From: Cherax quadricarinatus | Lineage: Eukaryota; Arthropoda; Malacostraca; Decapoda; Parastacidae | Direction: 5' to 3' | Length of the DNA: 64,000 nt | Assembly (NCBI RefSeq): GCF_038502225.1 | Contig: NC_091390.1 | Span: 11,430,727 to 11,494,726 of the forward strand | Part shown: piece by piece, positions 21,507-31,794 of the stretch | Numbering within the stretch: the stretch's first letter is position 1 | How the letters are laid out: each line of letters opens with the position of its first letter | Notes under the pieces: model-generated | Seen by the model: the letters and a program-made list of their open reading frames with translations, nothing else | Told to the model about the DNA's origin: nothing | Databases searched by the model: none | Made by a program: the position numbers and the translations under genes

Positions 21507-22512
21507 AGTTCATTACCTTTGTAAATTGTGAGTTCATTACCTTTGTAAATTGTGAGTTCATTACCTTTGTAAATTGTGAGTTCATTACCTTTGTAAATTG
21601 TGAGTTCATTACCTTTGTAAATTGTGAGTTCATTACCTTTGTAAATTGTGAGTTCATTACCTTTGTAAATTGTGAGTTCATTACTTTTGTAAATTGTGAG
21701 TTCATTACCTTTGTAAATTGTGAGTTCATTACCTTTGTAAATTGTGAGTTCATTACCTTTGTAAAATGTGAGTTCATTACCTTTGTAAATTGTGAGTTCA
21801 TTACCTTTGTAAATTGTGAGTTCATTACCTTTGTAAATTGTGAGTTCATTACCTTTGTAAATTGTGAGTTCATTACCTTTGTAAATTGTGAGTTCATTAC
21901 CTTTGTAAATTGTGAGTTCATTACCTTTGTAAATTGTGAGTTCATTACCTTTGTAAATTGTGAGTTCATTACCTTTGTAAATTGTGAGTTCATTACCTTT
22001 GTAAATTGTGAGTTCATTACCTTTGTAAATTGTGAGTTCATTACCTTTGTAAATTGTGAGTTCATTACCTTCGTAAATTGTGAGTTCATTACATTTGTAA
22101 ATTGTGAGTTCATTACCTTTGTAAATTGTGAGTTCATTACCTTTGTAAATTGTGAGTTCATTACCTTTGTAAATTGTGAGTCCATTACCTTTGTAAATTG
22201 TGAGTTCATTACCTTTGTAAATTGTGAGTTCATTACCTTTGTAAATTGTGAGTTCATTACCTTTGTAAATTGTGAGTTCATTACCTTTGTAAATTGTGAG
22301 TTCATTACCTTTGTAAATTGTGAGTTCATTACCTTTGTAAATTGTGAGTTCATTACCTTCGTAAATTGTGAGTTCATTACCTTCGTAAATTGTGAGTTCA
22401 TTACCTTTGTATATTGTGAGTTCATTACCTTTGTATATTGTGAGTTCATTACCTTTGTAAATTGTGAGTTCATTACCTTTGTAAATTGTGAGTTCATTAC
22501 CTCTGTAACTTG
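21507..22512. repeat. 24-bp minisatellite
   Basis: About 42 very uniform units of GTTCATTACCTTTGTAAATT plus GTGA. Because 24 is divisible by three and the unit has no stop in one frame on each strand, it yields FITFVNCE and TKVMNSQF peptide repeats; I do not regard either as a protein. Confidence 0.97.
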
Positions 22513-22614
22513 CTCAGCTATCAAAACTTTGGAGTCCAGTCCCTGGACCCATTATGTACCTCTGTAATGTTGAGGTACAGTCCCTGGGCCCATTATGTAC
22601 CTCTGTAATCTTTT

Positions 22615-22702
22615 GACTACCGCCCACAGGATGGGTATGGGGTGACTACCGCCCACAGGATGGGTATGGGGTGACTACCGCCCACAGGATGGGTATGGGG
22701 TG
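22615..22702. repeat. 29-bp tandem repeat
   Basis: Three units of GACTACCGCCCACAGGATGG followed by GTATGGGGT. Confidence 0.9.
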
Positions 22703-22934
22703 TATAATAAACATTAAACTATCAGTGTAGATGGCCCTTCGAACTTCACCTTCCTCTCCCCTAGAATGCAGTCTGTTTACCACCTCCAGGACTCAAGTCG
22801 GGCAAGCTGGTTACCCTGAATCCCTTCTCAATTATGATCACGCTCACACAGCGCGTCAGGTCACAAAATTCACATGATTCATAAATAGCAAAGGCACAAT
22901 ACCGTGACTGGAACGATACACAAATAACCCGCAC

Positions 22935-23000
22935 ATAGAAGAGAGGAGTTTACGACGACGTTTCGGTCCGACTTGGACCATTTACAAAGTCACACCTGGA
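22935..23000 (-). mobile_element. Fragment of hammerhead-bearing element, class F
   Basis: Short piece containing the minus-strand class F ribozyme, truncated on both sides and fused to a class A fragment at about 23000. Confidence 0.6.
22954..22991 (-). ncRNA. Hammerhead-like motif, class F
   Basis: Minus strand: stem I GAC/GUC, core UUGUAAA (position 6 changed and one extra U), stem II GGUCC/GGACC with loop AAGUC, GAAA, ACGU, C17. The altered A6 suggests reduced or no activity. Confidence 0.55.
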
Positions 23001-23084
23001 GTCGATGGACTGAACACATCGACTCCAGGCTGATTGACTGATTACCTCATACTCCTCCTCTCCTTACGCCTTCCTCTTTGTATT

Positions 23085-23119
23085 GGACTGATGAAGCCAC
23101 TGTGTGGCGAAACGTTTCC
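23085..23119 (+). ncRNA. Hammerhead-like ribozyme motif, class A
   Basis: Plus strand: GGA/UCC stem I, CUGAUGA, stem II GCCAC/GUGGC, GAAA, ACGU, U17, AATAAAGA. Confidence 0.75.
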
Positions 23120-23183
23120 TGAATAAAGATTCCCATATGCTGCACAAGTGTCTCAATCTTCAGCTCTTGGGTATCTTTATTGA

Positions 23184-23218
23184 GGAAACGTTTCGCCACA
23201 CAGTGACTTCATCAGTCC
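23184..23218 (-). ncRNA. Hammerhead-like ribozyme motif, class A
   Basis: Minus strand: GGA/UCC stem I, CUGAUGA, stem II GUCAC/GUGGC, GAAA, ACGU, U17. Confidence 0.75.
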
Positions 23219-23290
23219 AATACAAAGTAGAATGGTGAGCATCGGAAGGAGTTTGAGGTAGTCAGTCCCTCAGCATGTGGTCTATGTAAT

Positions 23291-23550
23291 CGTATCTACC
23301 AGTAAATTTTCTATACCCCTTCTTTCCAGCCCTTCCTAAGACGACCCATACCCTTCCTTCCCTCATCCCCCAGATTTATATACCTAGTCAACCTAATTTA
23401 CTATATCCTCCTTCTCAAAGTCCCCCAACTACCTCAACTCGTCGCAAAACTTAGAAATTATACTTTCGGTAACTCCTACACCCAATCTCCACGATCCGAA
23501 TTCTCTGCAGAATATTCACACCACACATTGTCCACGAACACATCGCAGCC
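23291..23550. other. No gene recognised
   Basis: CT-rich sequence similar in character to 6710-7030 (ACCACACATTGTCC, CGAATTCTCTGCA are shared with 7001-7035), suggesting an unclassified dispersed repeat. Confidence 0.4.
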
Positions 23551-23625
23551 TTGTAGATGAATGGTTCAGGGAACCGACACGTTGATAAATTAGACACATG
23601 TGCAAGTTTTGGGTATCTTTATTGA

Positions 23626-23660
23626 GGAAACGTTTCGCCACACAGTGGCTTCATCAGTCC
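23626..23660 (-). ncRNA. Hammerhead-like ribozyme motif, class A
   Basis: Minus strand: GGA/UCC stem I, CUGAUGA, stem II GCCAC/GUGGC, GAAA, ACGU, U17. Confidence 0.75.
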
Positions 23661-24025
23661 ATACAGAGGAGAATCTTGAAGAACAAGAGGAGAATGAGGT
23701 AATCAGTCCCTCAACCTTGAGTCGATGTGGTCAGTCCATCAATCTTGAATAGAATACGGCATAAGTATGGAGAAGGAGCTTATAAATCGTAGGCAGGAGA
23801 GGTGCTGCAGTCGTAGGTGGTGTCACCTTGGGCACGACCTACTTCCACATTGAACACATGTGACACCACCTACGACTGTTGCACCTCTCCTGCCTACGAT
23901 TTATAAGCTCCTTCTCCATACTTATGCCGTATTCTATTCAAGATTGATGGACTGACCACATCGACTCAAGGTTGAGGGACTGATTACCTCATTCTCCTCT
24001 TGTTCTTCAAGATTCTCCTCTGTAT

Positions 24026-24060
24026 GGACTGGTGAAGCCACTGTGTGGCGAAACGTTTCC
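24026..24060 (+). ncRNA. Hammerhead-like motif, class A, core mutated
   Basis: Plus strand: GGA/UCC stem I, core CUGGUGA (A6 replaced by G), stem II GCCAC/GUGGC, GAAA, ACGU, U17. The core change predicts loss of activity, although the partner arm at 23626 is intact. Confidence 0.65.
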
Positions 24061-24165
24061 TCAATAAAGATACCCAAGAGTTGCACATGTGTCTAATTTA
24101 TCAACATCGCAGCAGCCTGGTGGGTGGCTTAGAAAGACACGTAAGCAAACACTATAACATATTTA

Positions 24166-24205
24166 TTAGAAAACGTTTCGGTCCTGGGACCTTGATCACT
24201 TCTAA
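24166..24205 (-). ncRNA. Hammerhead-like ribozyme motif, class E
   Basis: Minus strand: stem I UUAGAA/UUCUAA (6 perfect pairs), core GUGAUCA, in which the 3-8 pair is G3-C8. Stem II GGUCC/GGACC with loop CA, GAAA, ACGU, U17, then AATAAA. Confidence 0.75.
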
Positions 24206-24207
24206 CG

Positions 24208-24247
24208 TTAGAAGTGATCAAGGTCCCAGGACCGAAACGTTTTCTAA
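24208..24247 (+). ncRNA. Hammerhead-like ribozyme motif, class E
   Basis: Mirror copy of 24166-24205 on the plus strand, with the same G3-C8 swap, six-pair stem I and five-pair stem II. Confidence 0.75.
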
Positions 24248-24597
24248 TAAATATGTTATAGTGTTTGCTTACGTGTCTTTCTAAACCAACTTGTCGGTAT
24301 TTATTACCAAGGTTTATACCAGCCTGGTGGGTGCAAACCAAGCCTTGACACCCCACATAAGTGTTATCAAACTGGTTTGTCCCTCGTGCATGTATGTTTG
24401 CATATGTACATACAAACACATCACATATACAGAGTCATATGCACACTTGTTAGGTAAGACACATATGGAACAGTTAGGTATCTTTATTTCGAAACGTTTC
24501 GCCTACACAGTAGGGACTGACCACCTCAAAACTTTAAGGGTGATGGACTGATTACATCGTCTTCAAGTATCTTCTGCTTCTATCAACTTTTCTGTAC

Positions 24598-24636
24598 TTG
24601 ACTGAAGAAGCCTACTGTGTAGGCGAAACGTTTCGA
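24598..24636 (+). ncRNA. Hammerhead-like ribozyme motif, class B
   Basis: Plus strand: stem I UUGA/UCGA (one wobble), core CUGAAGA (C3-G8 kept), stem II GCCUAC/GUAGGC with loop UGU, GAAA, ACGU, U17, then AAATAAAGA. Confidence 0.75.
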
Positions 24637-24656
24637 AATAAAGATACCTAACTGTT

Positions 24657-25373
24657 CGCAATAAAGCTAATAGAATCCTTGGCTTCATATCAAGAAGCAT
24701 AAATAATAGGAGTCCTCAGATTGTTCTTCAACTCTATACATCCTTGGTTAGGCCTCATTTAGATTATGCTGCACAGTTTTGGTCACCGTATTACAGAATG
24801 GATATAAATTCTCTGGAAAATGTACAAAGGAGGATGACAAAGATGATCCCATGTATCAGAAACCTTCCCTATGAGGATAGACTAAGGGCCCTGAAACTGC
24901 ACTCTCTAGAAAGACGTAGAATTAGGGGGGATATGATTGAGGTGTATAAATGGAAGACAGGAATAAATAAAGGGGATGTAAATAGTGTGCTGAAAATATC
25001 TAGCCTAGACAGGACTCGCAGCAATGGTTTTAAGTTGGAAAAATTCAGATTCAGGAAGGATATAGGAAAGTACTGGTTTGGTAATAGAGTTGTGGATGAG
25101 TGGAACAAACTCCCAAATACCGTTATAGAGGCCAGAACGTTGTGTAGCTTTAAAAATAGGTTGGATAAATACATGAGTAGATGTGGGTGGGTGTGAGTTA
25201 GACCTGATAGCTTGTGCTACCAGGTCGGTTGCCGTGTTCCTCCCTTAAGTCAATGTGACCTGACCTGACTAGGTTGGGTGCATTGGCTTAAGACTGTAGG
25301 AGACTTGGACCTGCCTCGCATGGGCCAGTAGGCCTTCTGCAGTGTTCCATCGTTCTTATGTTCTTATGTTCTT
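24657..25373 (+). pseudogene. CR1-like retrotransposon, 5'-truncated, nested
   Basis: An open frame at 24744-25196 encodes 150 residues of the C-terminal domain of a CR1/L2-type reverse transcriptase: VRPHLDYAAQFWSPYYR, then LENVQRRMTKMIPCIRNLP, ERRRIRGDMIEVYKW and FKNRLDKYMSRCGWV. The catalytic palm motifs are missing. The 3' UTR includes GGACCTGCCTCGCATGGGCC and AGTAGGCCTTCTGCAG, and ends in about three TTATGTTC-type 8-bp tail repeats, as in CR1 elements. It inserted into a class B foldback element. The frame is intact over this part, but the copy cannot be autonomous. Confidence 0.85.
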
Positions 25374-25569
25374 ATATGTGTCTTACCTAACAACCTGTCG
25401 GTATTGTATACCATTTTAATGTTCATATACATACTAAAACATACGTACGTGAAAGAATAGCGAGAGGGGTTGGATTTGAGTGGGACTTCCACATGAGAAA
25501 CAGAATTGTCAGAACATATTCCTTGGGTAGCATTAGAAAATGGGTTAGGGAAATAGTCTCTTTCTGGGA

Positions 25570-25640
25570 TGAATTTGTGATGGACTTGCCTAATATGGAC
25601 CCACAGGCCTACTGCAGTGTTCCTCCTGTCTTATGTTCTT
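25570..25640 (+). mobile_element. CR1-like 3' tail
   Basis: GGACTTGCCTAATATGGACC, CACAGGCCTACTGCAGTG and TTATGTTCTTATT match the 3' end of the copy at 24657-25373. It abuts the class G ribozyme repeat. Confidence 0.7.
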
Positions 25641-25678
25641 ATTCCAAGCGCTTTCGTGACTTTTCACATTATCAAGAA
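25641..25678 (-). ncRNA. Hammerhead-like ribozyme motif, class G
   Basis: Minus strand: core UUGAUAA (U3-A8), stem II GUGA/UCAC with loop AAAG, GAAA, palindromic AGCGCU as stem III where other classes have ACGU, U17, and stem I CUU against GGA (one wobble). One extra U before stem II. Confidence 0.65.
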
Positions 25679-26045
25679 TTATATGCCTTCCTGTTGATGC
25701 TTTGCTTTTATAAGGGCAAGACTACACCTCACAGTCGCGTCACCACACCCAACTCTGTAACACAACTGATAGAAATTAAGCTTTTATGACTTGATAAGTG
25801 CAGAGGAAAACTGGGAAACAAATGAAATATGAAGAGTCGTGTGGTATCCAATGACGCAACAAAATCTCAGTAAACAGGTGATATCACAATATACAGACAA
25901 CCACTGTGAAAGAATAGCGAAATTCTAAGCATAATTAAATTCGAATTAATTTTTTATCAATTGTTTCACAGTCGGGTGTTGTGACGCGACTGTGAGGTGT
26001 AGTCTTGCCCTTATATTCCTTCCTGCTGACGTTTTATTTATATAG

Positions 26046-26083
26046 TTTCTTGATAGCGTTAGTAGTCACGAAACAGCTTGGAA
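26046..26083 (+). ncRNA. Degenerate hammerhead-like motif, class G
   Basis: Plus strand: stem I GUUUC/GGAAU with wobbles, core UUGAUAG (A9 changed), a poorly paired stem II before UCAC-GAAA, and AGCUU where the palindromic stem III should be. Probably inactive. Confidence 0.45.
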
Positions 26084-26221
26084 TTTCGCTTTTGTTTCAC
26101 AGTGGTTGTTCTGCATATTATGATAACACCTGTTTACTGTGATTTTGTTGCATACATACGTACATGCACAATTGAACAAGTGTGAATGAGTACATGAGTA
26201 CATGCGCTCTTTTCACACACA

Positions 26222-29200
26222 TGCACATAGTGTACACCGTGTACGTCAGGCCCATACTGGAGTATGCAGCACCAGCAGAGAACCCACACCTGGCCATGTA
26301 TATCAAGAAACTGGAGAAAGTGAAGAGGTACAAGAGTTTACTCTGGGATCTGATCGGAATGACATTTAAGGAGAGGTCAAGAGAAATCAGCCTGATAACG
26401 CTGGAAGACAGTAGGACCAGAGCTGATATGATGACGCTGGAAGACAGTAGGACCAGAGCTGATATGATGACGCTGGAAGACAGTAGGACCAGAGCTGATA
26501 TGATGACGCTGGAAGACAGTAGGACCAGAGCTGATATGATGACGCTGGAACACAGTAGGACCAGAGCTGATATGATGACGCTGGAAGACAGTAGGACCAG
26601 AGCTGATATGATGACGCTGGAACACAGTAGGACCAGAGCTGATATGATGACGCTGGAAGACAGTAGGACCAGGGCTGATATGATGACGCTGGGACACAGT
26701 AGGACCAGAGCTGATATGATGACGCTGGGACACAGTAGGACCAGAGCTGATATGATGACGCTGGAAGACAGTAGGACCAGAGCTGATATGATGACGCTGG
26801 AAGACAGTAGGACCAGGGCTGATATGATGACGCTGGAAGACAGTAGGACCAGAGCTGATATGATGACGCTGGAAGACAGTAGGACCAGGGCTGATATGAT
26901 GACGCTGGAACACAGTAGGACCAGGGCTGATATGATGACGCTGGAAGACAGTAGGACCAGAGCTGATATGATGACGCTGGAAGACAGTAGGACCAGAGCT
27001 GATATGATGACGCTGGGACACAGTAGGACCAGGGCTGATATGATGACGCTGGGACACAGTAGGACCAGAGCTGATATGATGACGCTGGGACACAGTAGGA
27101 CCAGAGCTGATATGATGACGCTGGAAGACAGTAGGACCAGAGCTGATATGATGACGCTGGGACACAGTAGGACCAGGGCTGATATGATGACGCTGGGACA
27201 CAGTAGGACCAGAGCTGATATGATGACGCTGGAAGACAGTAGGACCAGAGCTGATATGATGACGCTGGAAGACAGTAGGACCAGAGCTGATATGATGACG
27301 CTGGAAGACAGTAGGACCAGGGCTGATATGATGACGCTGGAAGACAGTAGGACCAGAGCTGATATGATGACGCTGGGACACAGTAGGACCAGAGCTGATA
27401 TGATGACGCTGGGACACAGTAGGACCAGAGCTGATATGATGACGCTGGAAGACAGTAGGACCAGAGCTGATATGATGACGCTGGGACACAGTAGGACCAG
27501 GGCTGATATGATGACGCTGGGACACAGTAGGACCAGGGCTGATATGATGACGCTGGGACACAGTAGGACCAGAGCTGATATGATGACGCTGGAAGACAGT
27601 AGGACCAGAGCTGATATGATGACGCTGGGACACAGTAGGACCAGGGCTGATATGATGACGCTGGAAGACAGTAGGACCAGAGCTGATATGATGACGCTGG
27701 GACACAGTAGGACCAGAGCTGATATGATGACGCTGGGACACAGTAGGACCAGAGCTGATATGATGACGCTGGAAGACAGTAGGACCAGAGCTGATATGAT
27801 GACGCTGGGACACAGTAGGACCAGGGCTGATATGATGACGCTGGGACACAGTAGGACCAGGGCTGATATGATGACGCTGGGACACAGTAGGACCAGGGCT
27901 GATATGATGTCGCTGGAACACAGTAGGACCAGGGCTGATATGATGACGCTGGGACACAGTAGGACCAGGGCTGATATGATGACGCTGGGACACAGTAGGA
28001 CCAGAGCTGATATGATGACGCTGGAAGACAGTAGGACCAGGGCTGATATGATGACGCTGGGACACAGTAGGACCAGAGCTGATATGATGACGCTGGGACA
28101 CAGTAGGACCAGAGCTGATATGATGACGCTGGAAGACAGTAGGACCAGAGCTGATATGATGACGCTGGAAGACAGTAGGACCAGGGCTGATATGATGACG
28201 CTGGAAGACAGTAGGACCAGAGCTGATATGATGACGCTGGAAGACAGTAGGACCAGGGCTGATATGATGACGCTGGAACACAGTAGGACCAGGGCTGATG
28301 TGATGACGCTGGAACACAGTAGGACCAGAGCTGATGTGATGATGGTGGGACACAGTAGGACCAGGGCTGATATGATGACGCTGGGACACAGTAGGACCAG
28401 GGCTGATATGATGACGCTGAGACACAGTAGGACCAGGGCTGATATGATGACGCTGGGACACAGTAGGACCAGAGCTGATATGATGACGCTGGAAGACAGT
28501 AGGACCAGGGCTGATATGATGACGCTGGGACACAGTAGGACCAGGGCTGATATGATGACGCTGGGACACAGTAGGACCAGAGCTGATATGATGACGCTGG
28601 AACACAGGACCAGGGCTGATATGATGATGCTGGAACACAGTAGGACCAGGGCTGATATGATGACGCTGGAAGACAGTAGGACCAGGGCTGATATGATGAC
28701 GCTGGAAGACAGTAGGACCAGAGCTGATATGATGACGCTGGGACACAGTAGGACCAGAGCTGATATGATGACGCTGGGACACAGTAGGACCAGAGCTGAT
28801 ATGATGACGCTGGAAGACAGTAGGACCAGAGCTGATATGATGACGCTGGGACACAGTAGGACCAGGGCTGATATGATGACGCTGGGACACAGTAGGACCA
28901 GGGCTGATATGATGACGCTGGAACACAGTAGGACCAGGGCTGATATGATGACGCTGGAAGACAGTAGGACCAGAGCTGATATGATGACGCTGGGACACAG
29001 TAGGACCAGGGCTGATATGATGACGCTGGAAGACAGTAGGACCAGAGCTGATATGATGACGCTGGGACACAGTAGGACCAGGGCTGATATGATGACGCTG
29101 GAACACAGTAGGACCAGGGCTGATATGATGACGCTGGAAGACAGTAGGACCAGAGCTGATATGATGACGCTGGAAGACAGTAGGACCAGGGCTGATATGA

Positions 29201-31714
29201 TGACACTGTAACACAGTAGGACCAGGGCTGATTTGATGACGCTGAACACAGTAGGACCAGGGCTGATATGATGACGCTGGAAGACAGTAGGACCAGGGCT
29301 GATATGATGACGCTGGGACACAGTAGGACCAGGGCTGATGTGATGACGCTGAAACACAGTAGGACCAGGGCTGACATGATGACGCTGGAAGACAGTAGGA
29401 CCAGGGCTGATATGATGACGCTGGAACACAGTAGGACCAGGGCTGATATGATGATGCTGGAACACAGTAGGACCAGGGCTGATATGATGACGCTGGAACA
29501 CAGGACCAGGGCTGATATGATGACGCTGGAACACAGTAGGACCAGGGCTGATATGATGATGCTGGAACACAGTAGGACCAGGGCTGATATGATGTCGCTG
29601 GGACAGAGTAGGACCAGGGCTGATATGATGTCGCTGGAACACAGTAGGACCAGGGCTGATATGATGTCCCTGGGACACAGTAGGACCAGGGCTGATATGA
29701 TGACACTGTAACACAGTAGGACCAGGGCTGATTTGATGACGCTGAACACAGTAGGACCAGGGCTGATATGATGACGCTGGAAGACAGTAGGACCAGGGCT
29801 GATATGATGACGCTGGGACACAGTAGGACCAGGGCTGATGTGATGACGCTGAAACACAGTAGGACCAGGGCTGACATGATGACGCTGGAAGACAGTAGGA
29901 CCAGGGCTGATATGATGACGCTGGAAGACAGTAGGACCAGGGCTGATATGATGACGCTGGAAGACAGTAGGACCAGGGCTGATATGATGACGCTGGGACA
30001 CAGTAGGACCAGGGCTGATATGATGACGCTGGAAGACAGTAGGACCAGGGCTGATATGATGACGCTGGGACACAGTAGGACCAGGGCTGATATGATGACG
30101 CTGGAAGACAGTAGGACCAGAGCTGATATGATGACGCTGGGACACAGTAGGACCAGGGCTGATATAATGACGCTGGAACACAGTAGGACAAGGGCTGATA
30201 TGATGACGCTGGGACACAGGACGAGGGCTGATTATATGATGCTGGAACACAGTAGGACCAGGGCTGATATGATGACGCTGGAAGACAGTAGGACCAGAGC
30301 TGATATGATGACGCTGGGACACAGGACGAGGGCTGATTATATGATGCTGGAACACAGTAGGACCAGGGCTGATATGATGACGCTGGAAGACAGTAGGACC
30401 AGAGCTGATATGATGACGCTGGGACACAGTAGGACGCGGGCTGATTATATGACGCTGGAACACAGTAGGACCAGGGCTGATATGATGACGCTGGAAGACA
30501 GTAGGACCAGAGCTGGTATGATGACGCTGGAACACAGTAGGACCAGGGCTGATATGATGTCGCTGGGACACAGTAGGACCAGGGCTGATATGATAACGCT
30601 GGAACACAGTAGGACCAGAGCTGATATGATAACGCTGGAACACAGTAGGACCAGGGCTGATATGATAACGCTGGGACACAGTAGGACCAGGGCTGATATG
30701 ATGCTGGGACACAGTAGGACCAGGGCTGATATAATGCTGGGACACAGTAGGACCAGAGCTGATATGATAACGCTGGGACACAGTAGGACCAGGGCTGATA
30801 TGATAACGCTGGGACACAGGACCAGGGCTGATATGATAAGGCTGGAACACAGTAGGACCAGGGCTGATATGATGACGCTGGGACACAGGACGAGGGCTGA
30901 TATGATAACGCTGGGACACAGTAGGACCAGGGCTGATATGATAACGCTGGGACACAGTAGGACCAGATCTGATATAATAACGCTGGGACACAGTAGGACC
31001 AGAGCTGATATGATAACGCTGGGACACAGTAGGACCAGAGCTGATATGATAATGCTGGGACACAGTAGGACCAGAGCTGATATGATAACGCTGGGACACA
31101 GTAGGACCAGAGCTGATATGATGACGCTGGGACACAGTAGGACCAGGGCTGATATTATGATGCTGGGACACAGTAGGACCAGAGCTGATATGATGACGCT
31201 GGAAGACAGTAGGACCAGGGCTGATATGATGATGCTGAGACACAGTAGGACCAGGGCTGATATGACGCTGGGACACAGTAGAACCAGAGCTGATATGATG
31301 ACGCTGGGACACAGTAGGACCAGGGCTGATATGATGATGCTGGAACACAGTAGGACCAGGGCTGATATGATGATGCTGGAACACAGTAGGACCAGAGCTG
31401 ATGTGATGACGCTGGAAGACAGTAGGACCAGAGCTGATGTGATGACGCACAAAATGCTGAGAGGGACTGATAGGGTGATTACGGCTATATAGTTTGGGAG
31501 AATGGAATTAGAAAGACGAGAGCACAGCTGGAAACTGGAAAATAATACGAGTCACAGGTATGTTAGGATTTATTTTTTCCAGGATCAATATATAGCTCTA
31601 AGGAGAGGTAAGATCTTTAAGGCTCTTGAAGCCAGGAGAGAGTGAACTTAGTAGCGACCACTGTAGAAGCGGGCCCAGGAGCCGAGACTCGACCCCTTTA
31701 ACCACATGCAGGTG

Positions 31715-31716
<2 letters not shown>
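26222..31716 (+). mobile_element. L2/CR1-like retrotransposon copy carrying a 5-kb internal expansion
   Basis: The left part (26222-26397) encodes YTVYVRPILEYAAPAENPHL and continues IKKLEKVKRYKS and MTFKERSREISLI, aligning with the C-terminal domain of the copy at 31792-34275. The right part (31445-31716) resumes with THKMLRGTDRV and continues to the family 3' UTR (TAGTAGCGACCACTG, GCCCAGGAGCCGAGACTC, GCAGGTGAGTAC). Between them the sequence for TLEDSRTRADMM is repeated about 140 times. The element is 5'-truncated, and a CA tract follows it. Confidence 0.85.
26398..31444. repeat. 36-bp coding minisatellite derived from a reverse transcriptase
   Basis: About 140 units of ACGCTGGAAGACAGTAGGAC plus CAGAGCTGATATGATG. 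On the plus strand the unit reads TLEDSRTRADMM, with EDS, EHS and GHS variants, and is open from 26182 to 29211 (1009 codons) before the first stop. Smaller open runs follow to 31492. The source motif is visible in the intact copy at 33908-33943 as TLEDRRVRGDMI. Uniform units dominate the first 2.8 kb; indel-bearing units (ACACAGGACCAGG, ATTATATGATGCTGG) cluster after 28.6 kb. Minus-strand open frames of up to 1687 codons are shadows. Confidence 0.97.

Positions 31717-31791
<75 letters not shown>
31717..31791. repeat. CA microsatellite
   Basis: AC tract between the 3' end of one L2/CR1-like copy and the truncated 5' end of the next. Confidence 0.97.

Positions 31792-31794
<3 letters not shown>

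Larger units (their letters stand above)
23000..23290. mobile_element. Two class A elements joined ribozyme to ribozyme
   Basis: A plus-strand arm (23002-23160) runs into a minus-strand arm (23161-23290), so the outer ends of two elements meet. This is the reverse of the usual foldback order in which bodies meet at the centre. The join is at CTTCAGCTCTTGG. Confidence 0.7.
23552..24105. mobile_element. Long foldback element with two hammerhead motifs
   Basis: About 550 bp with long inverted arms. The left end carries the terminal hairpin GGTTCAGGGAACC then GACACGTTG. Both arms include AGAATACGGCATAAGTATGG and GGAGCTTATAAATCGTAG; read outward, each arm has TTTATAAGCTCC, a possible TATA box, upstream of its ribozyme. 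The centre is around the GTGTCACC repeats near 23830-23870. Confidence 0.8.
24126..24288. mobile_element. 163-bp near-perfect palindrome with class E motifs
   Basis: The two arms meet at AACGTT (24204-24209) and are reverse complements over about 78 bases; the same peptide is read from both strands. Each arm contains a class E hammerhead motif and AATAAATATG. The termini are GGCTTAGAAAGACAC and its near complement. Confidence 0.85.
24447..25425. mobile_element. Class B foldback element split by a CR1-like insertion
   Basis: The left arm (24447-24530) has GGTAAGACACATATG and a truncated ribozyme whose CUGAAGA side is deleted (24488-24514). The right arm (24540-24656) has the intact motif. The right end resumes after the insertion at ATATGTGTCTTACCTAACAA (from about 25374) and finishes with hairpin GGTATTGTATACC at 25400-25412. 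Comparison with 48699-49024 shows that the insertion fell within the GTTGCATATGTG segment. Confidence 0.8.
25641..26155. mobile_element. Large imperfect foldback element, class G
   Basis: Inverted pairs include AGACTACACCTCACAGTCGC (near 25720) against GCGACTGTGAGGTGTAGTCT (near 25990), and GCAACAAAATCTCAGTAAAC (near 25857) against GTTTACTGTGATTTTGTTGC (near 26130). Ribozyme motifs lie in the left arm (minus) and the right half (plus, degenerate). Arms are much more diverged than in the class A and E elements, so it is probably old. Confidence 0.65.

Noticed and set aside
21458..22567. 369-codon FITFVNCE repeat protein
   Set aside because: The 24-bp period alone explains it; no signal peptide, domain or gene context, and the other strand is equally open.
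24488..24514. Twenty-eighth hammerhead copy
   Set aside because: Only GAAA, ACGU and stem II remain; the core and the 5' strand of stem I are deleted in this left arm.
26118..31452. Minus-strand open frames of 1357, 1687 and 1166 codons
   Set aside because: They are shadows of the 36-bp array; the source motif is coding on the plus strand in the retrotransposon.
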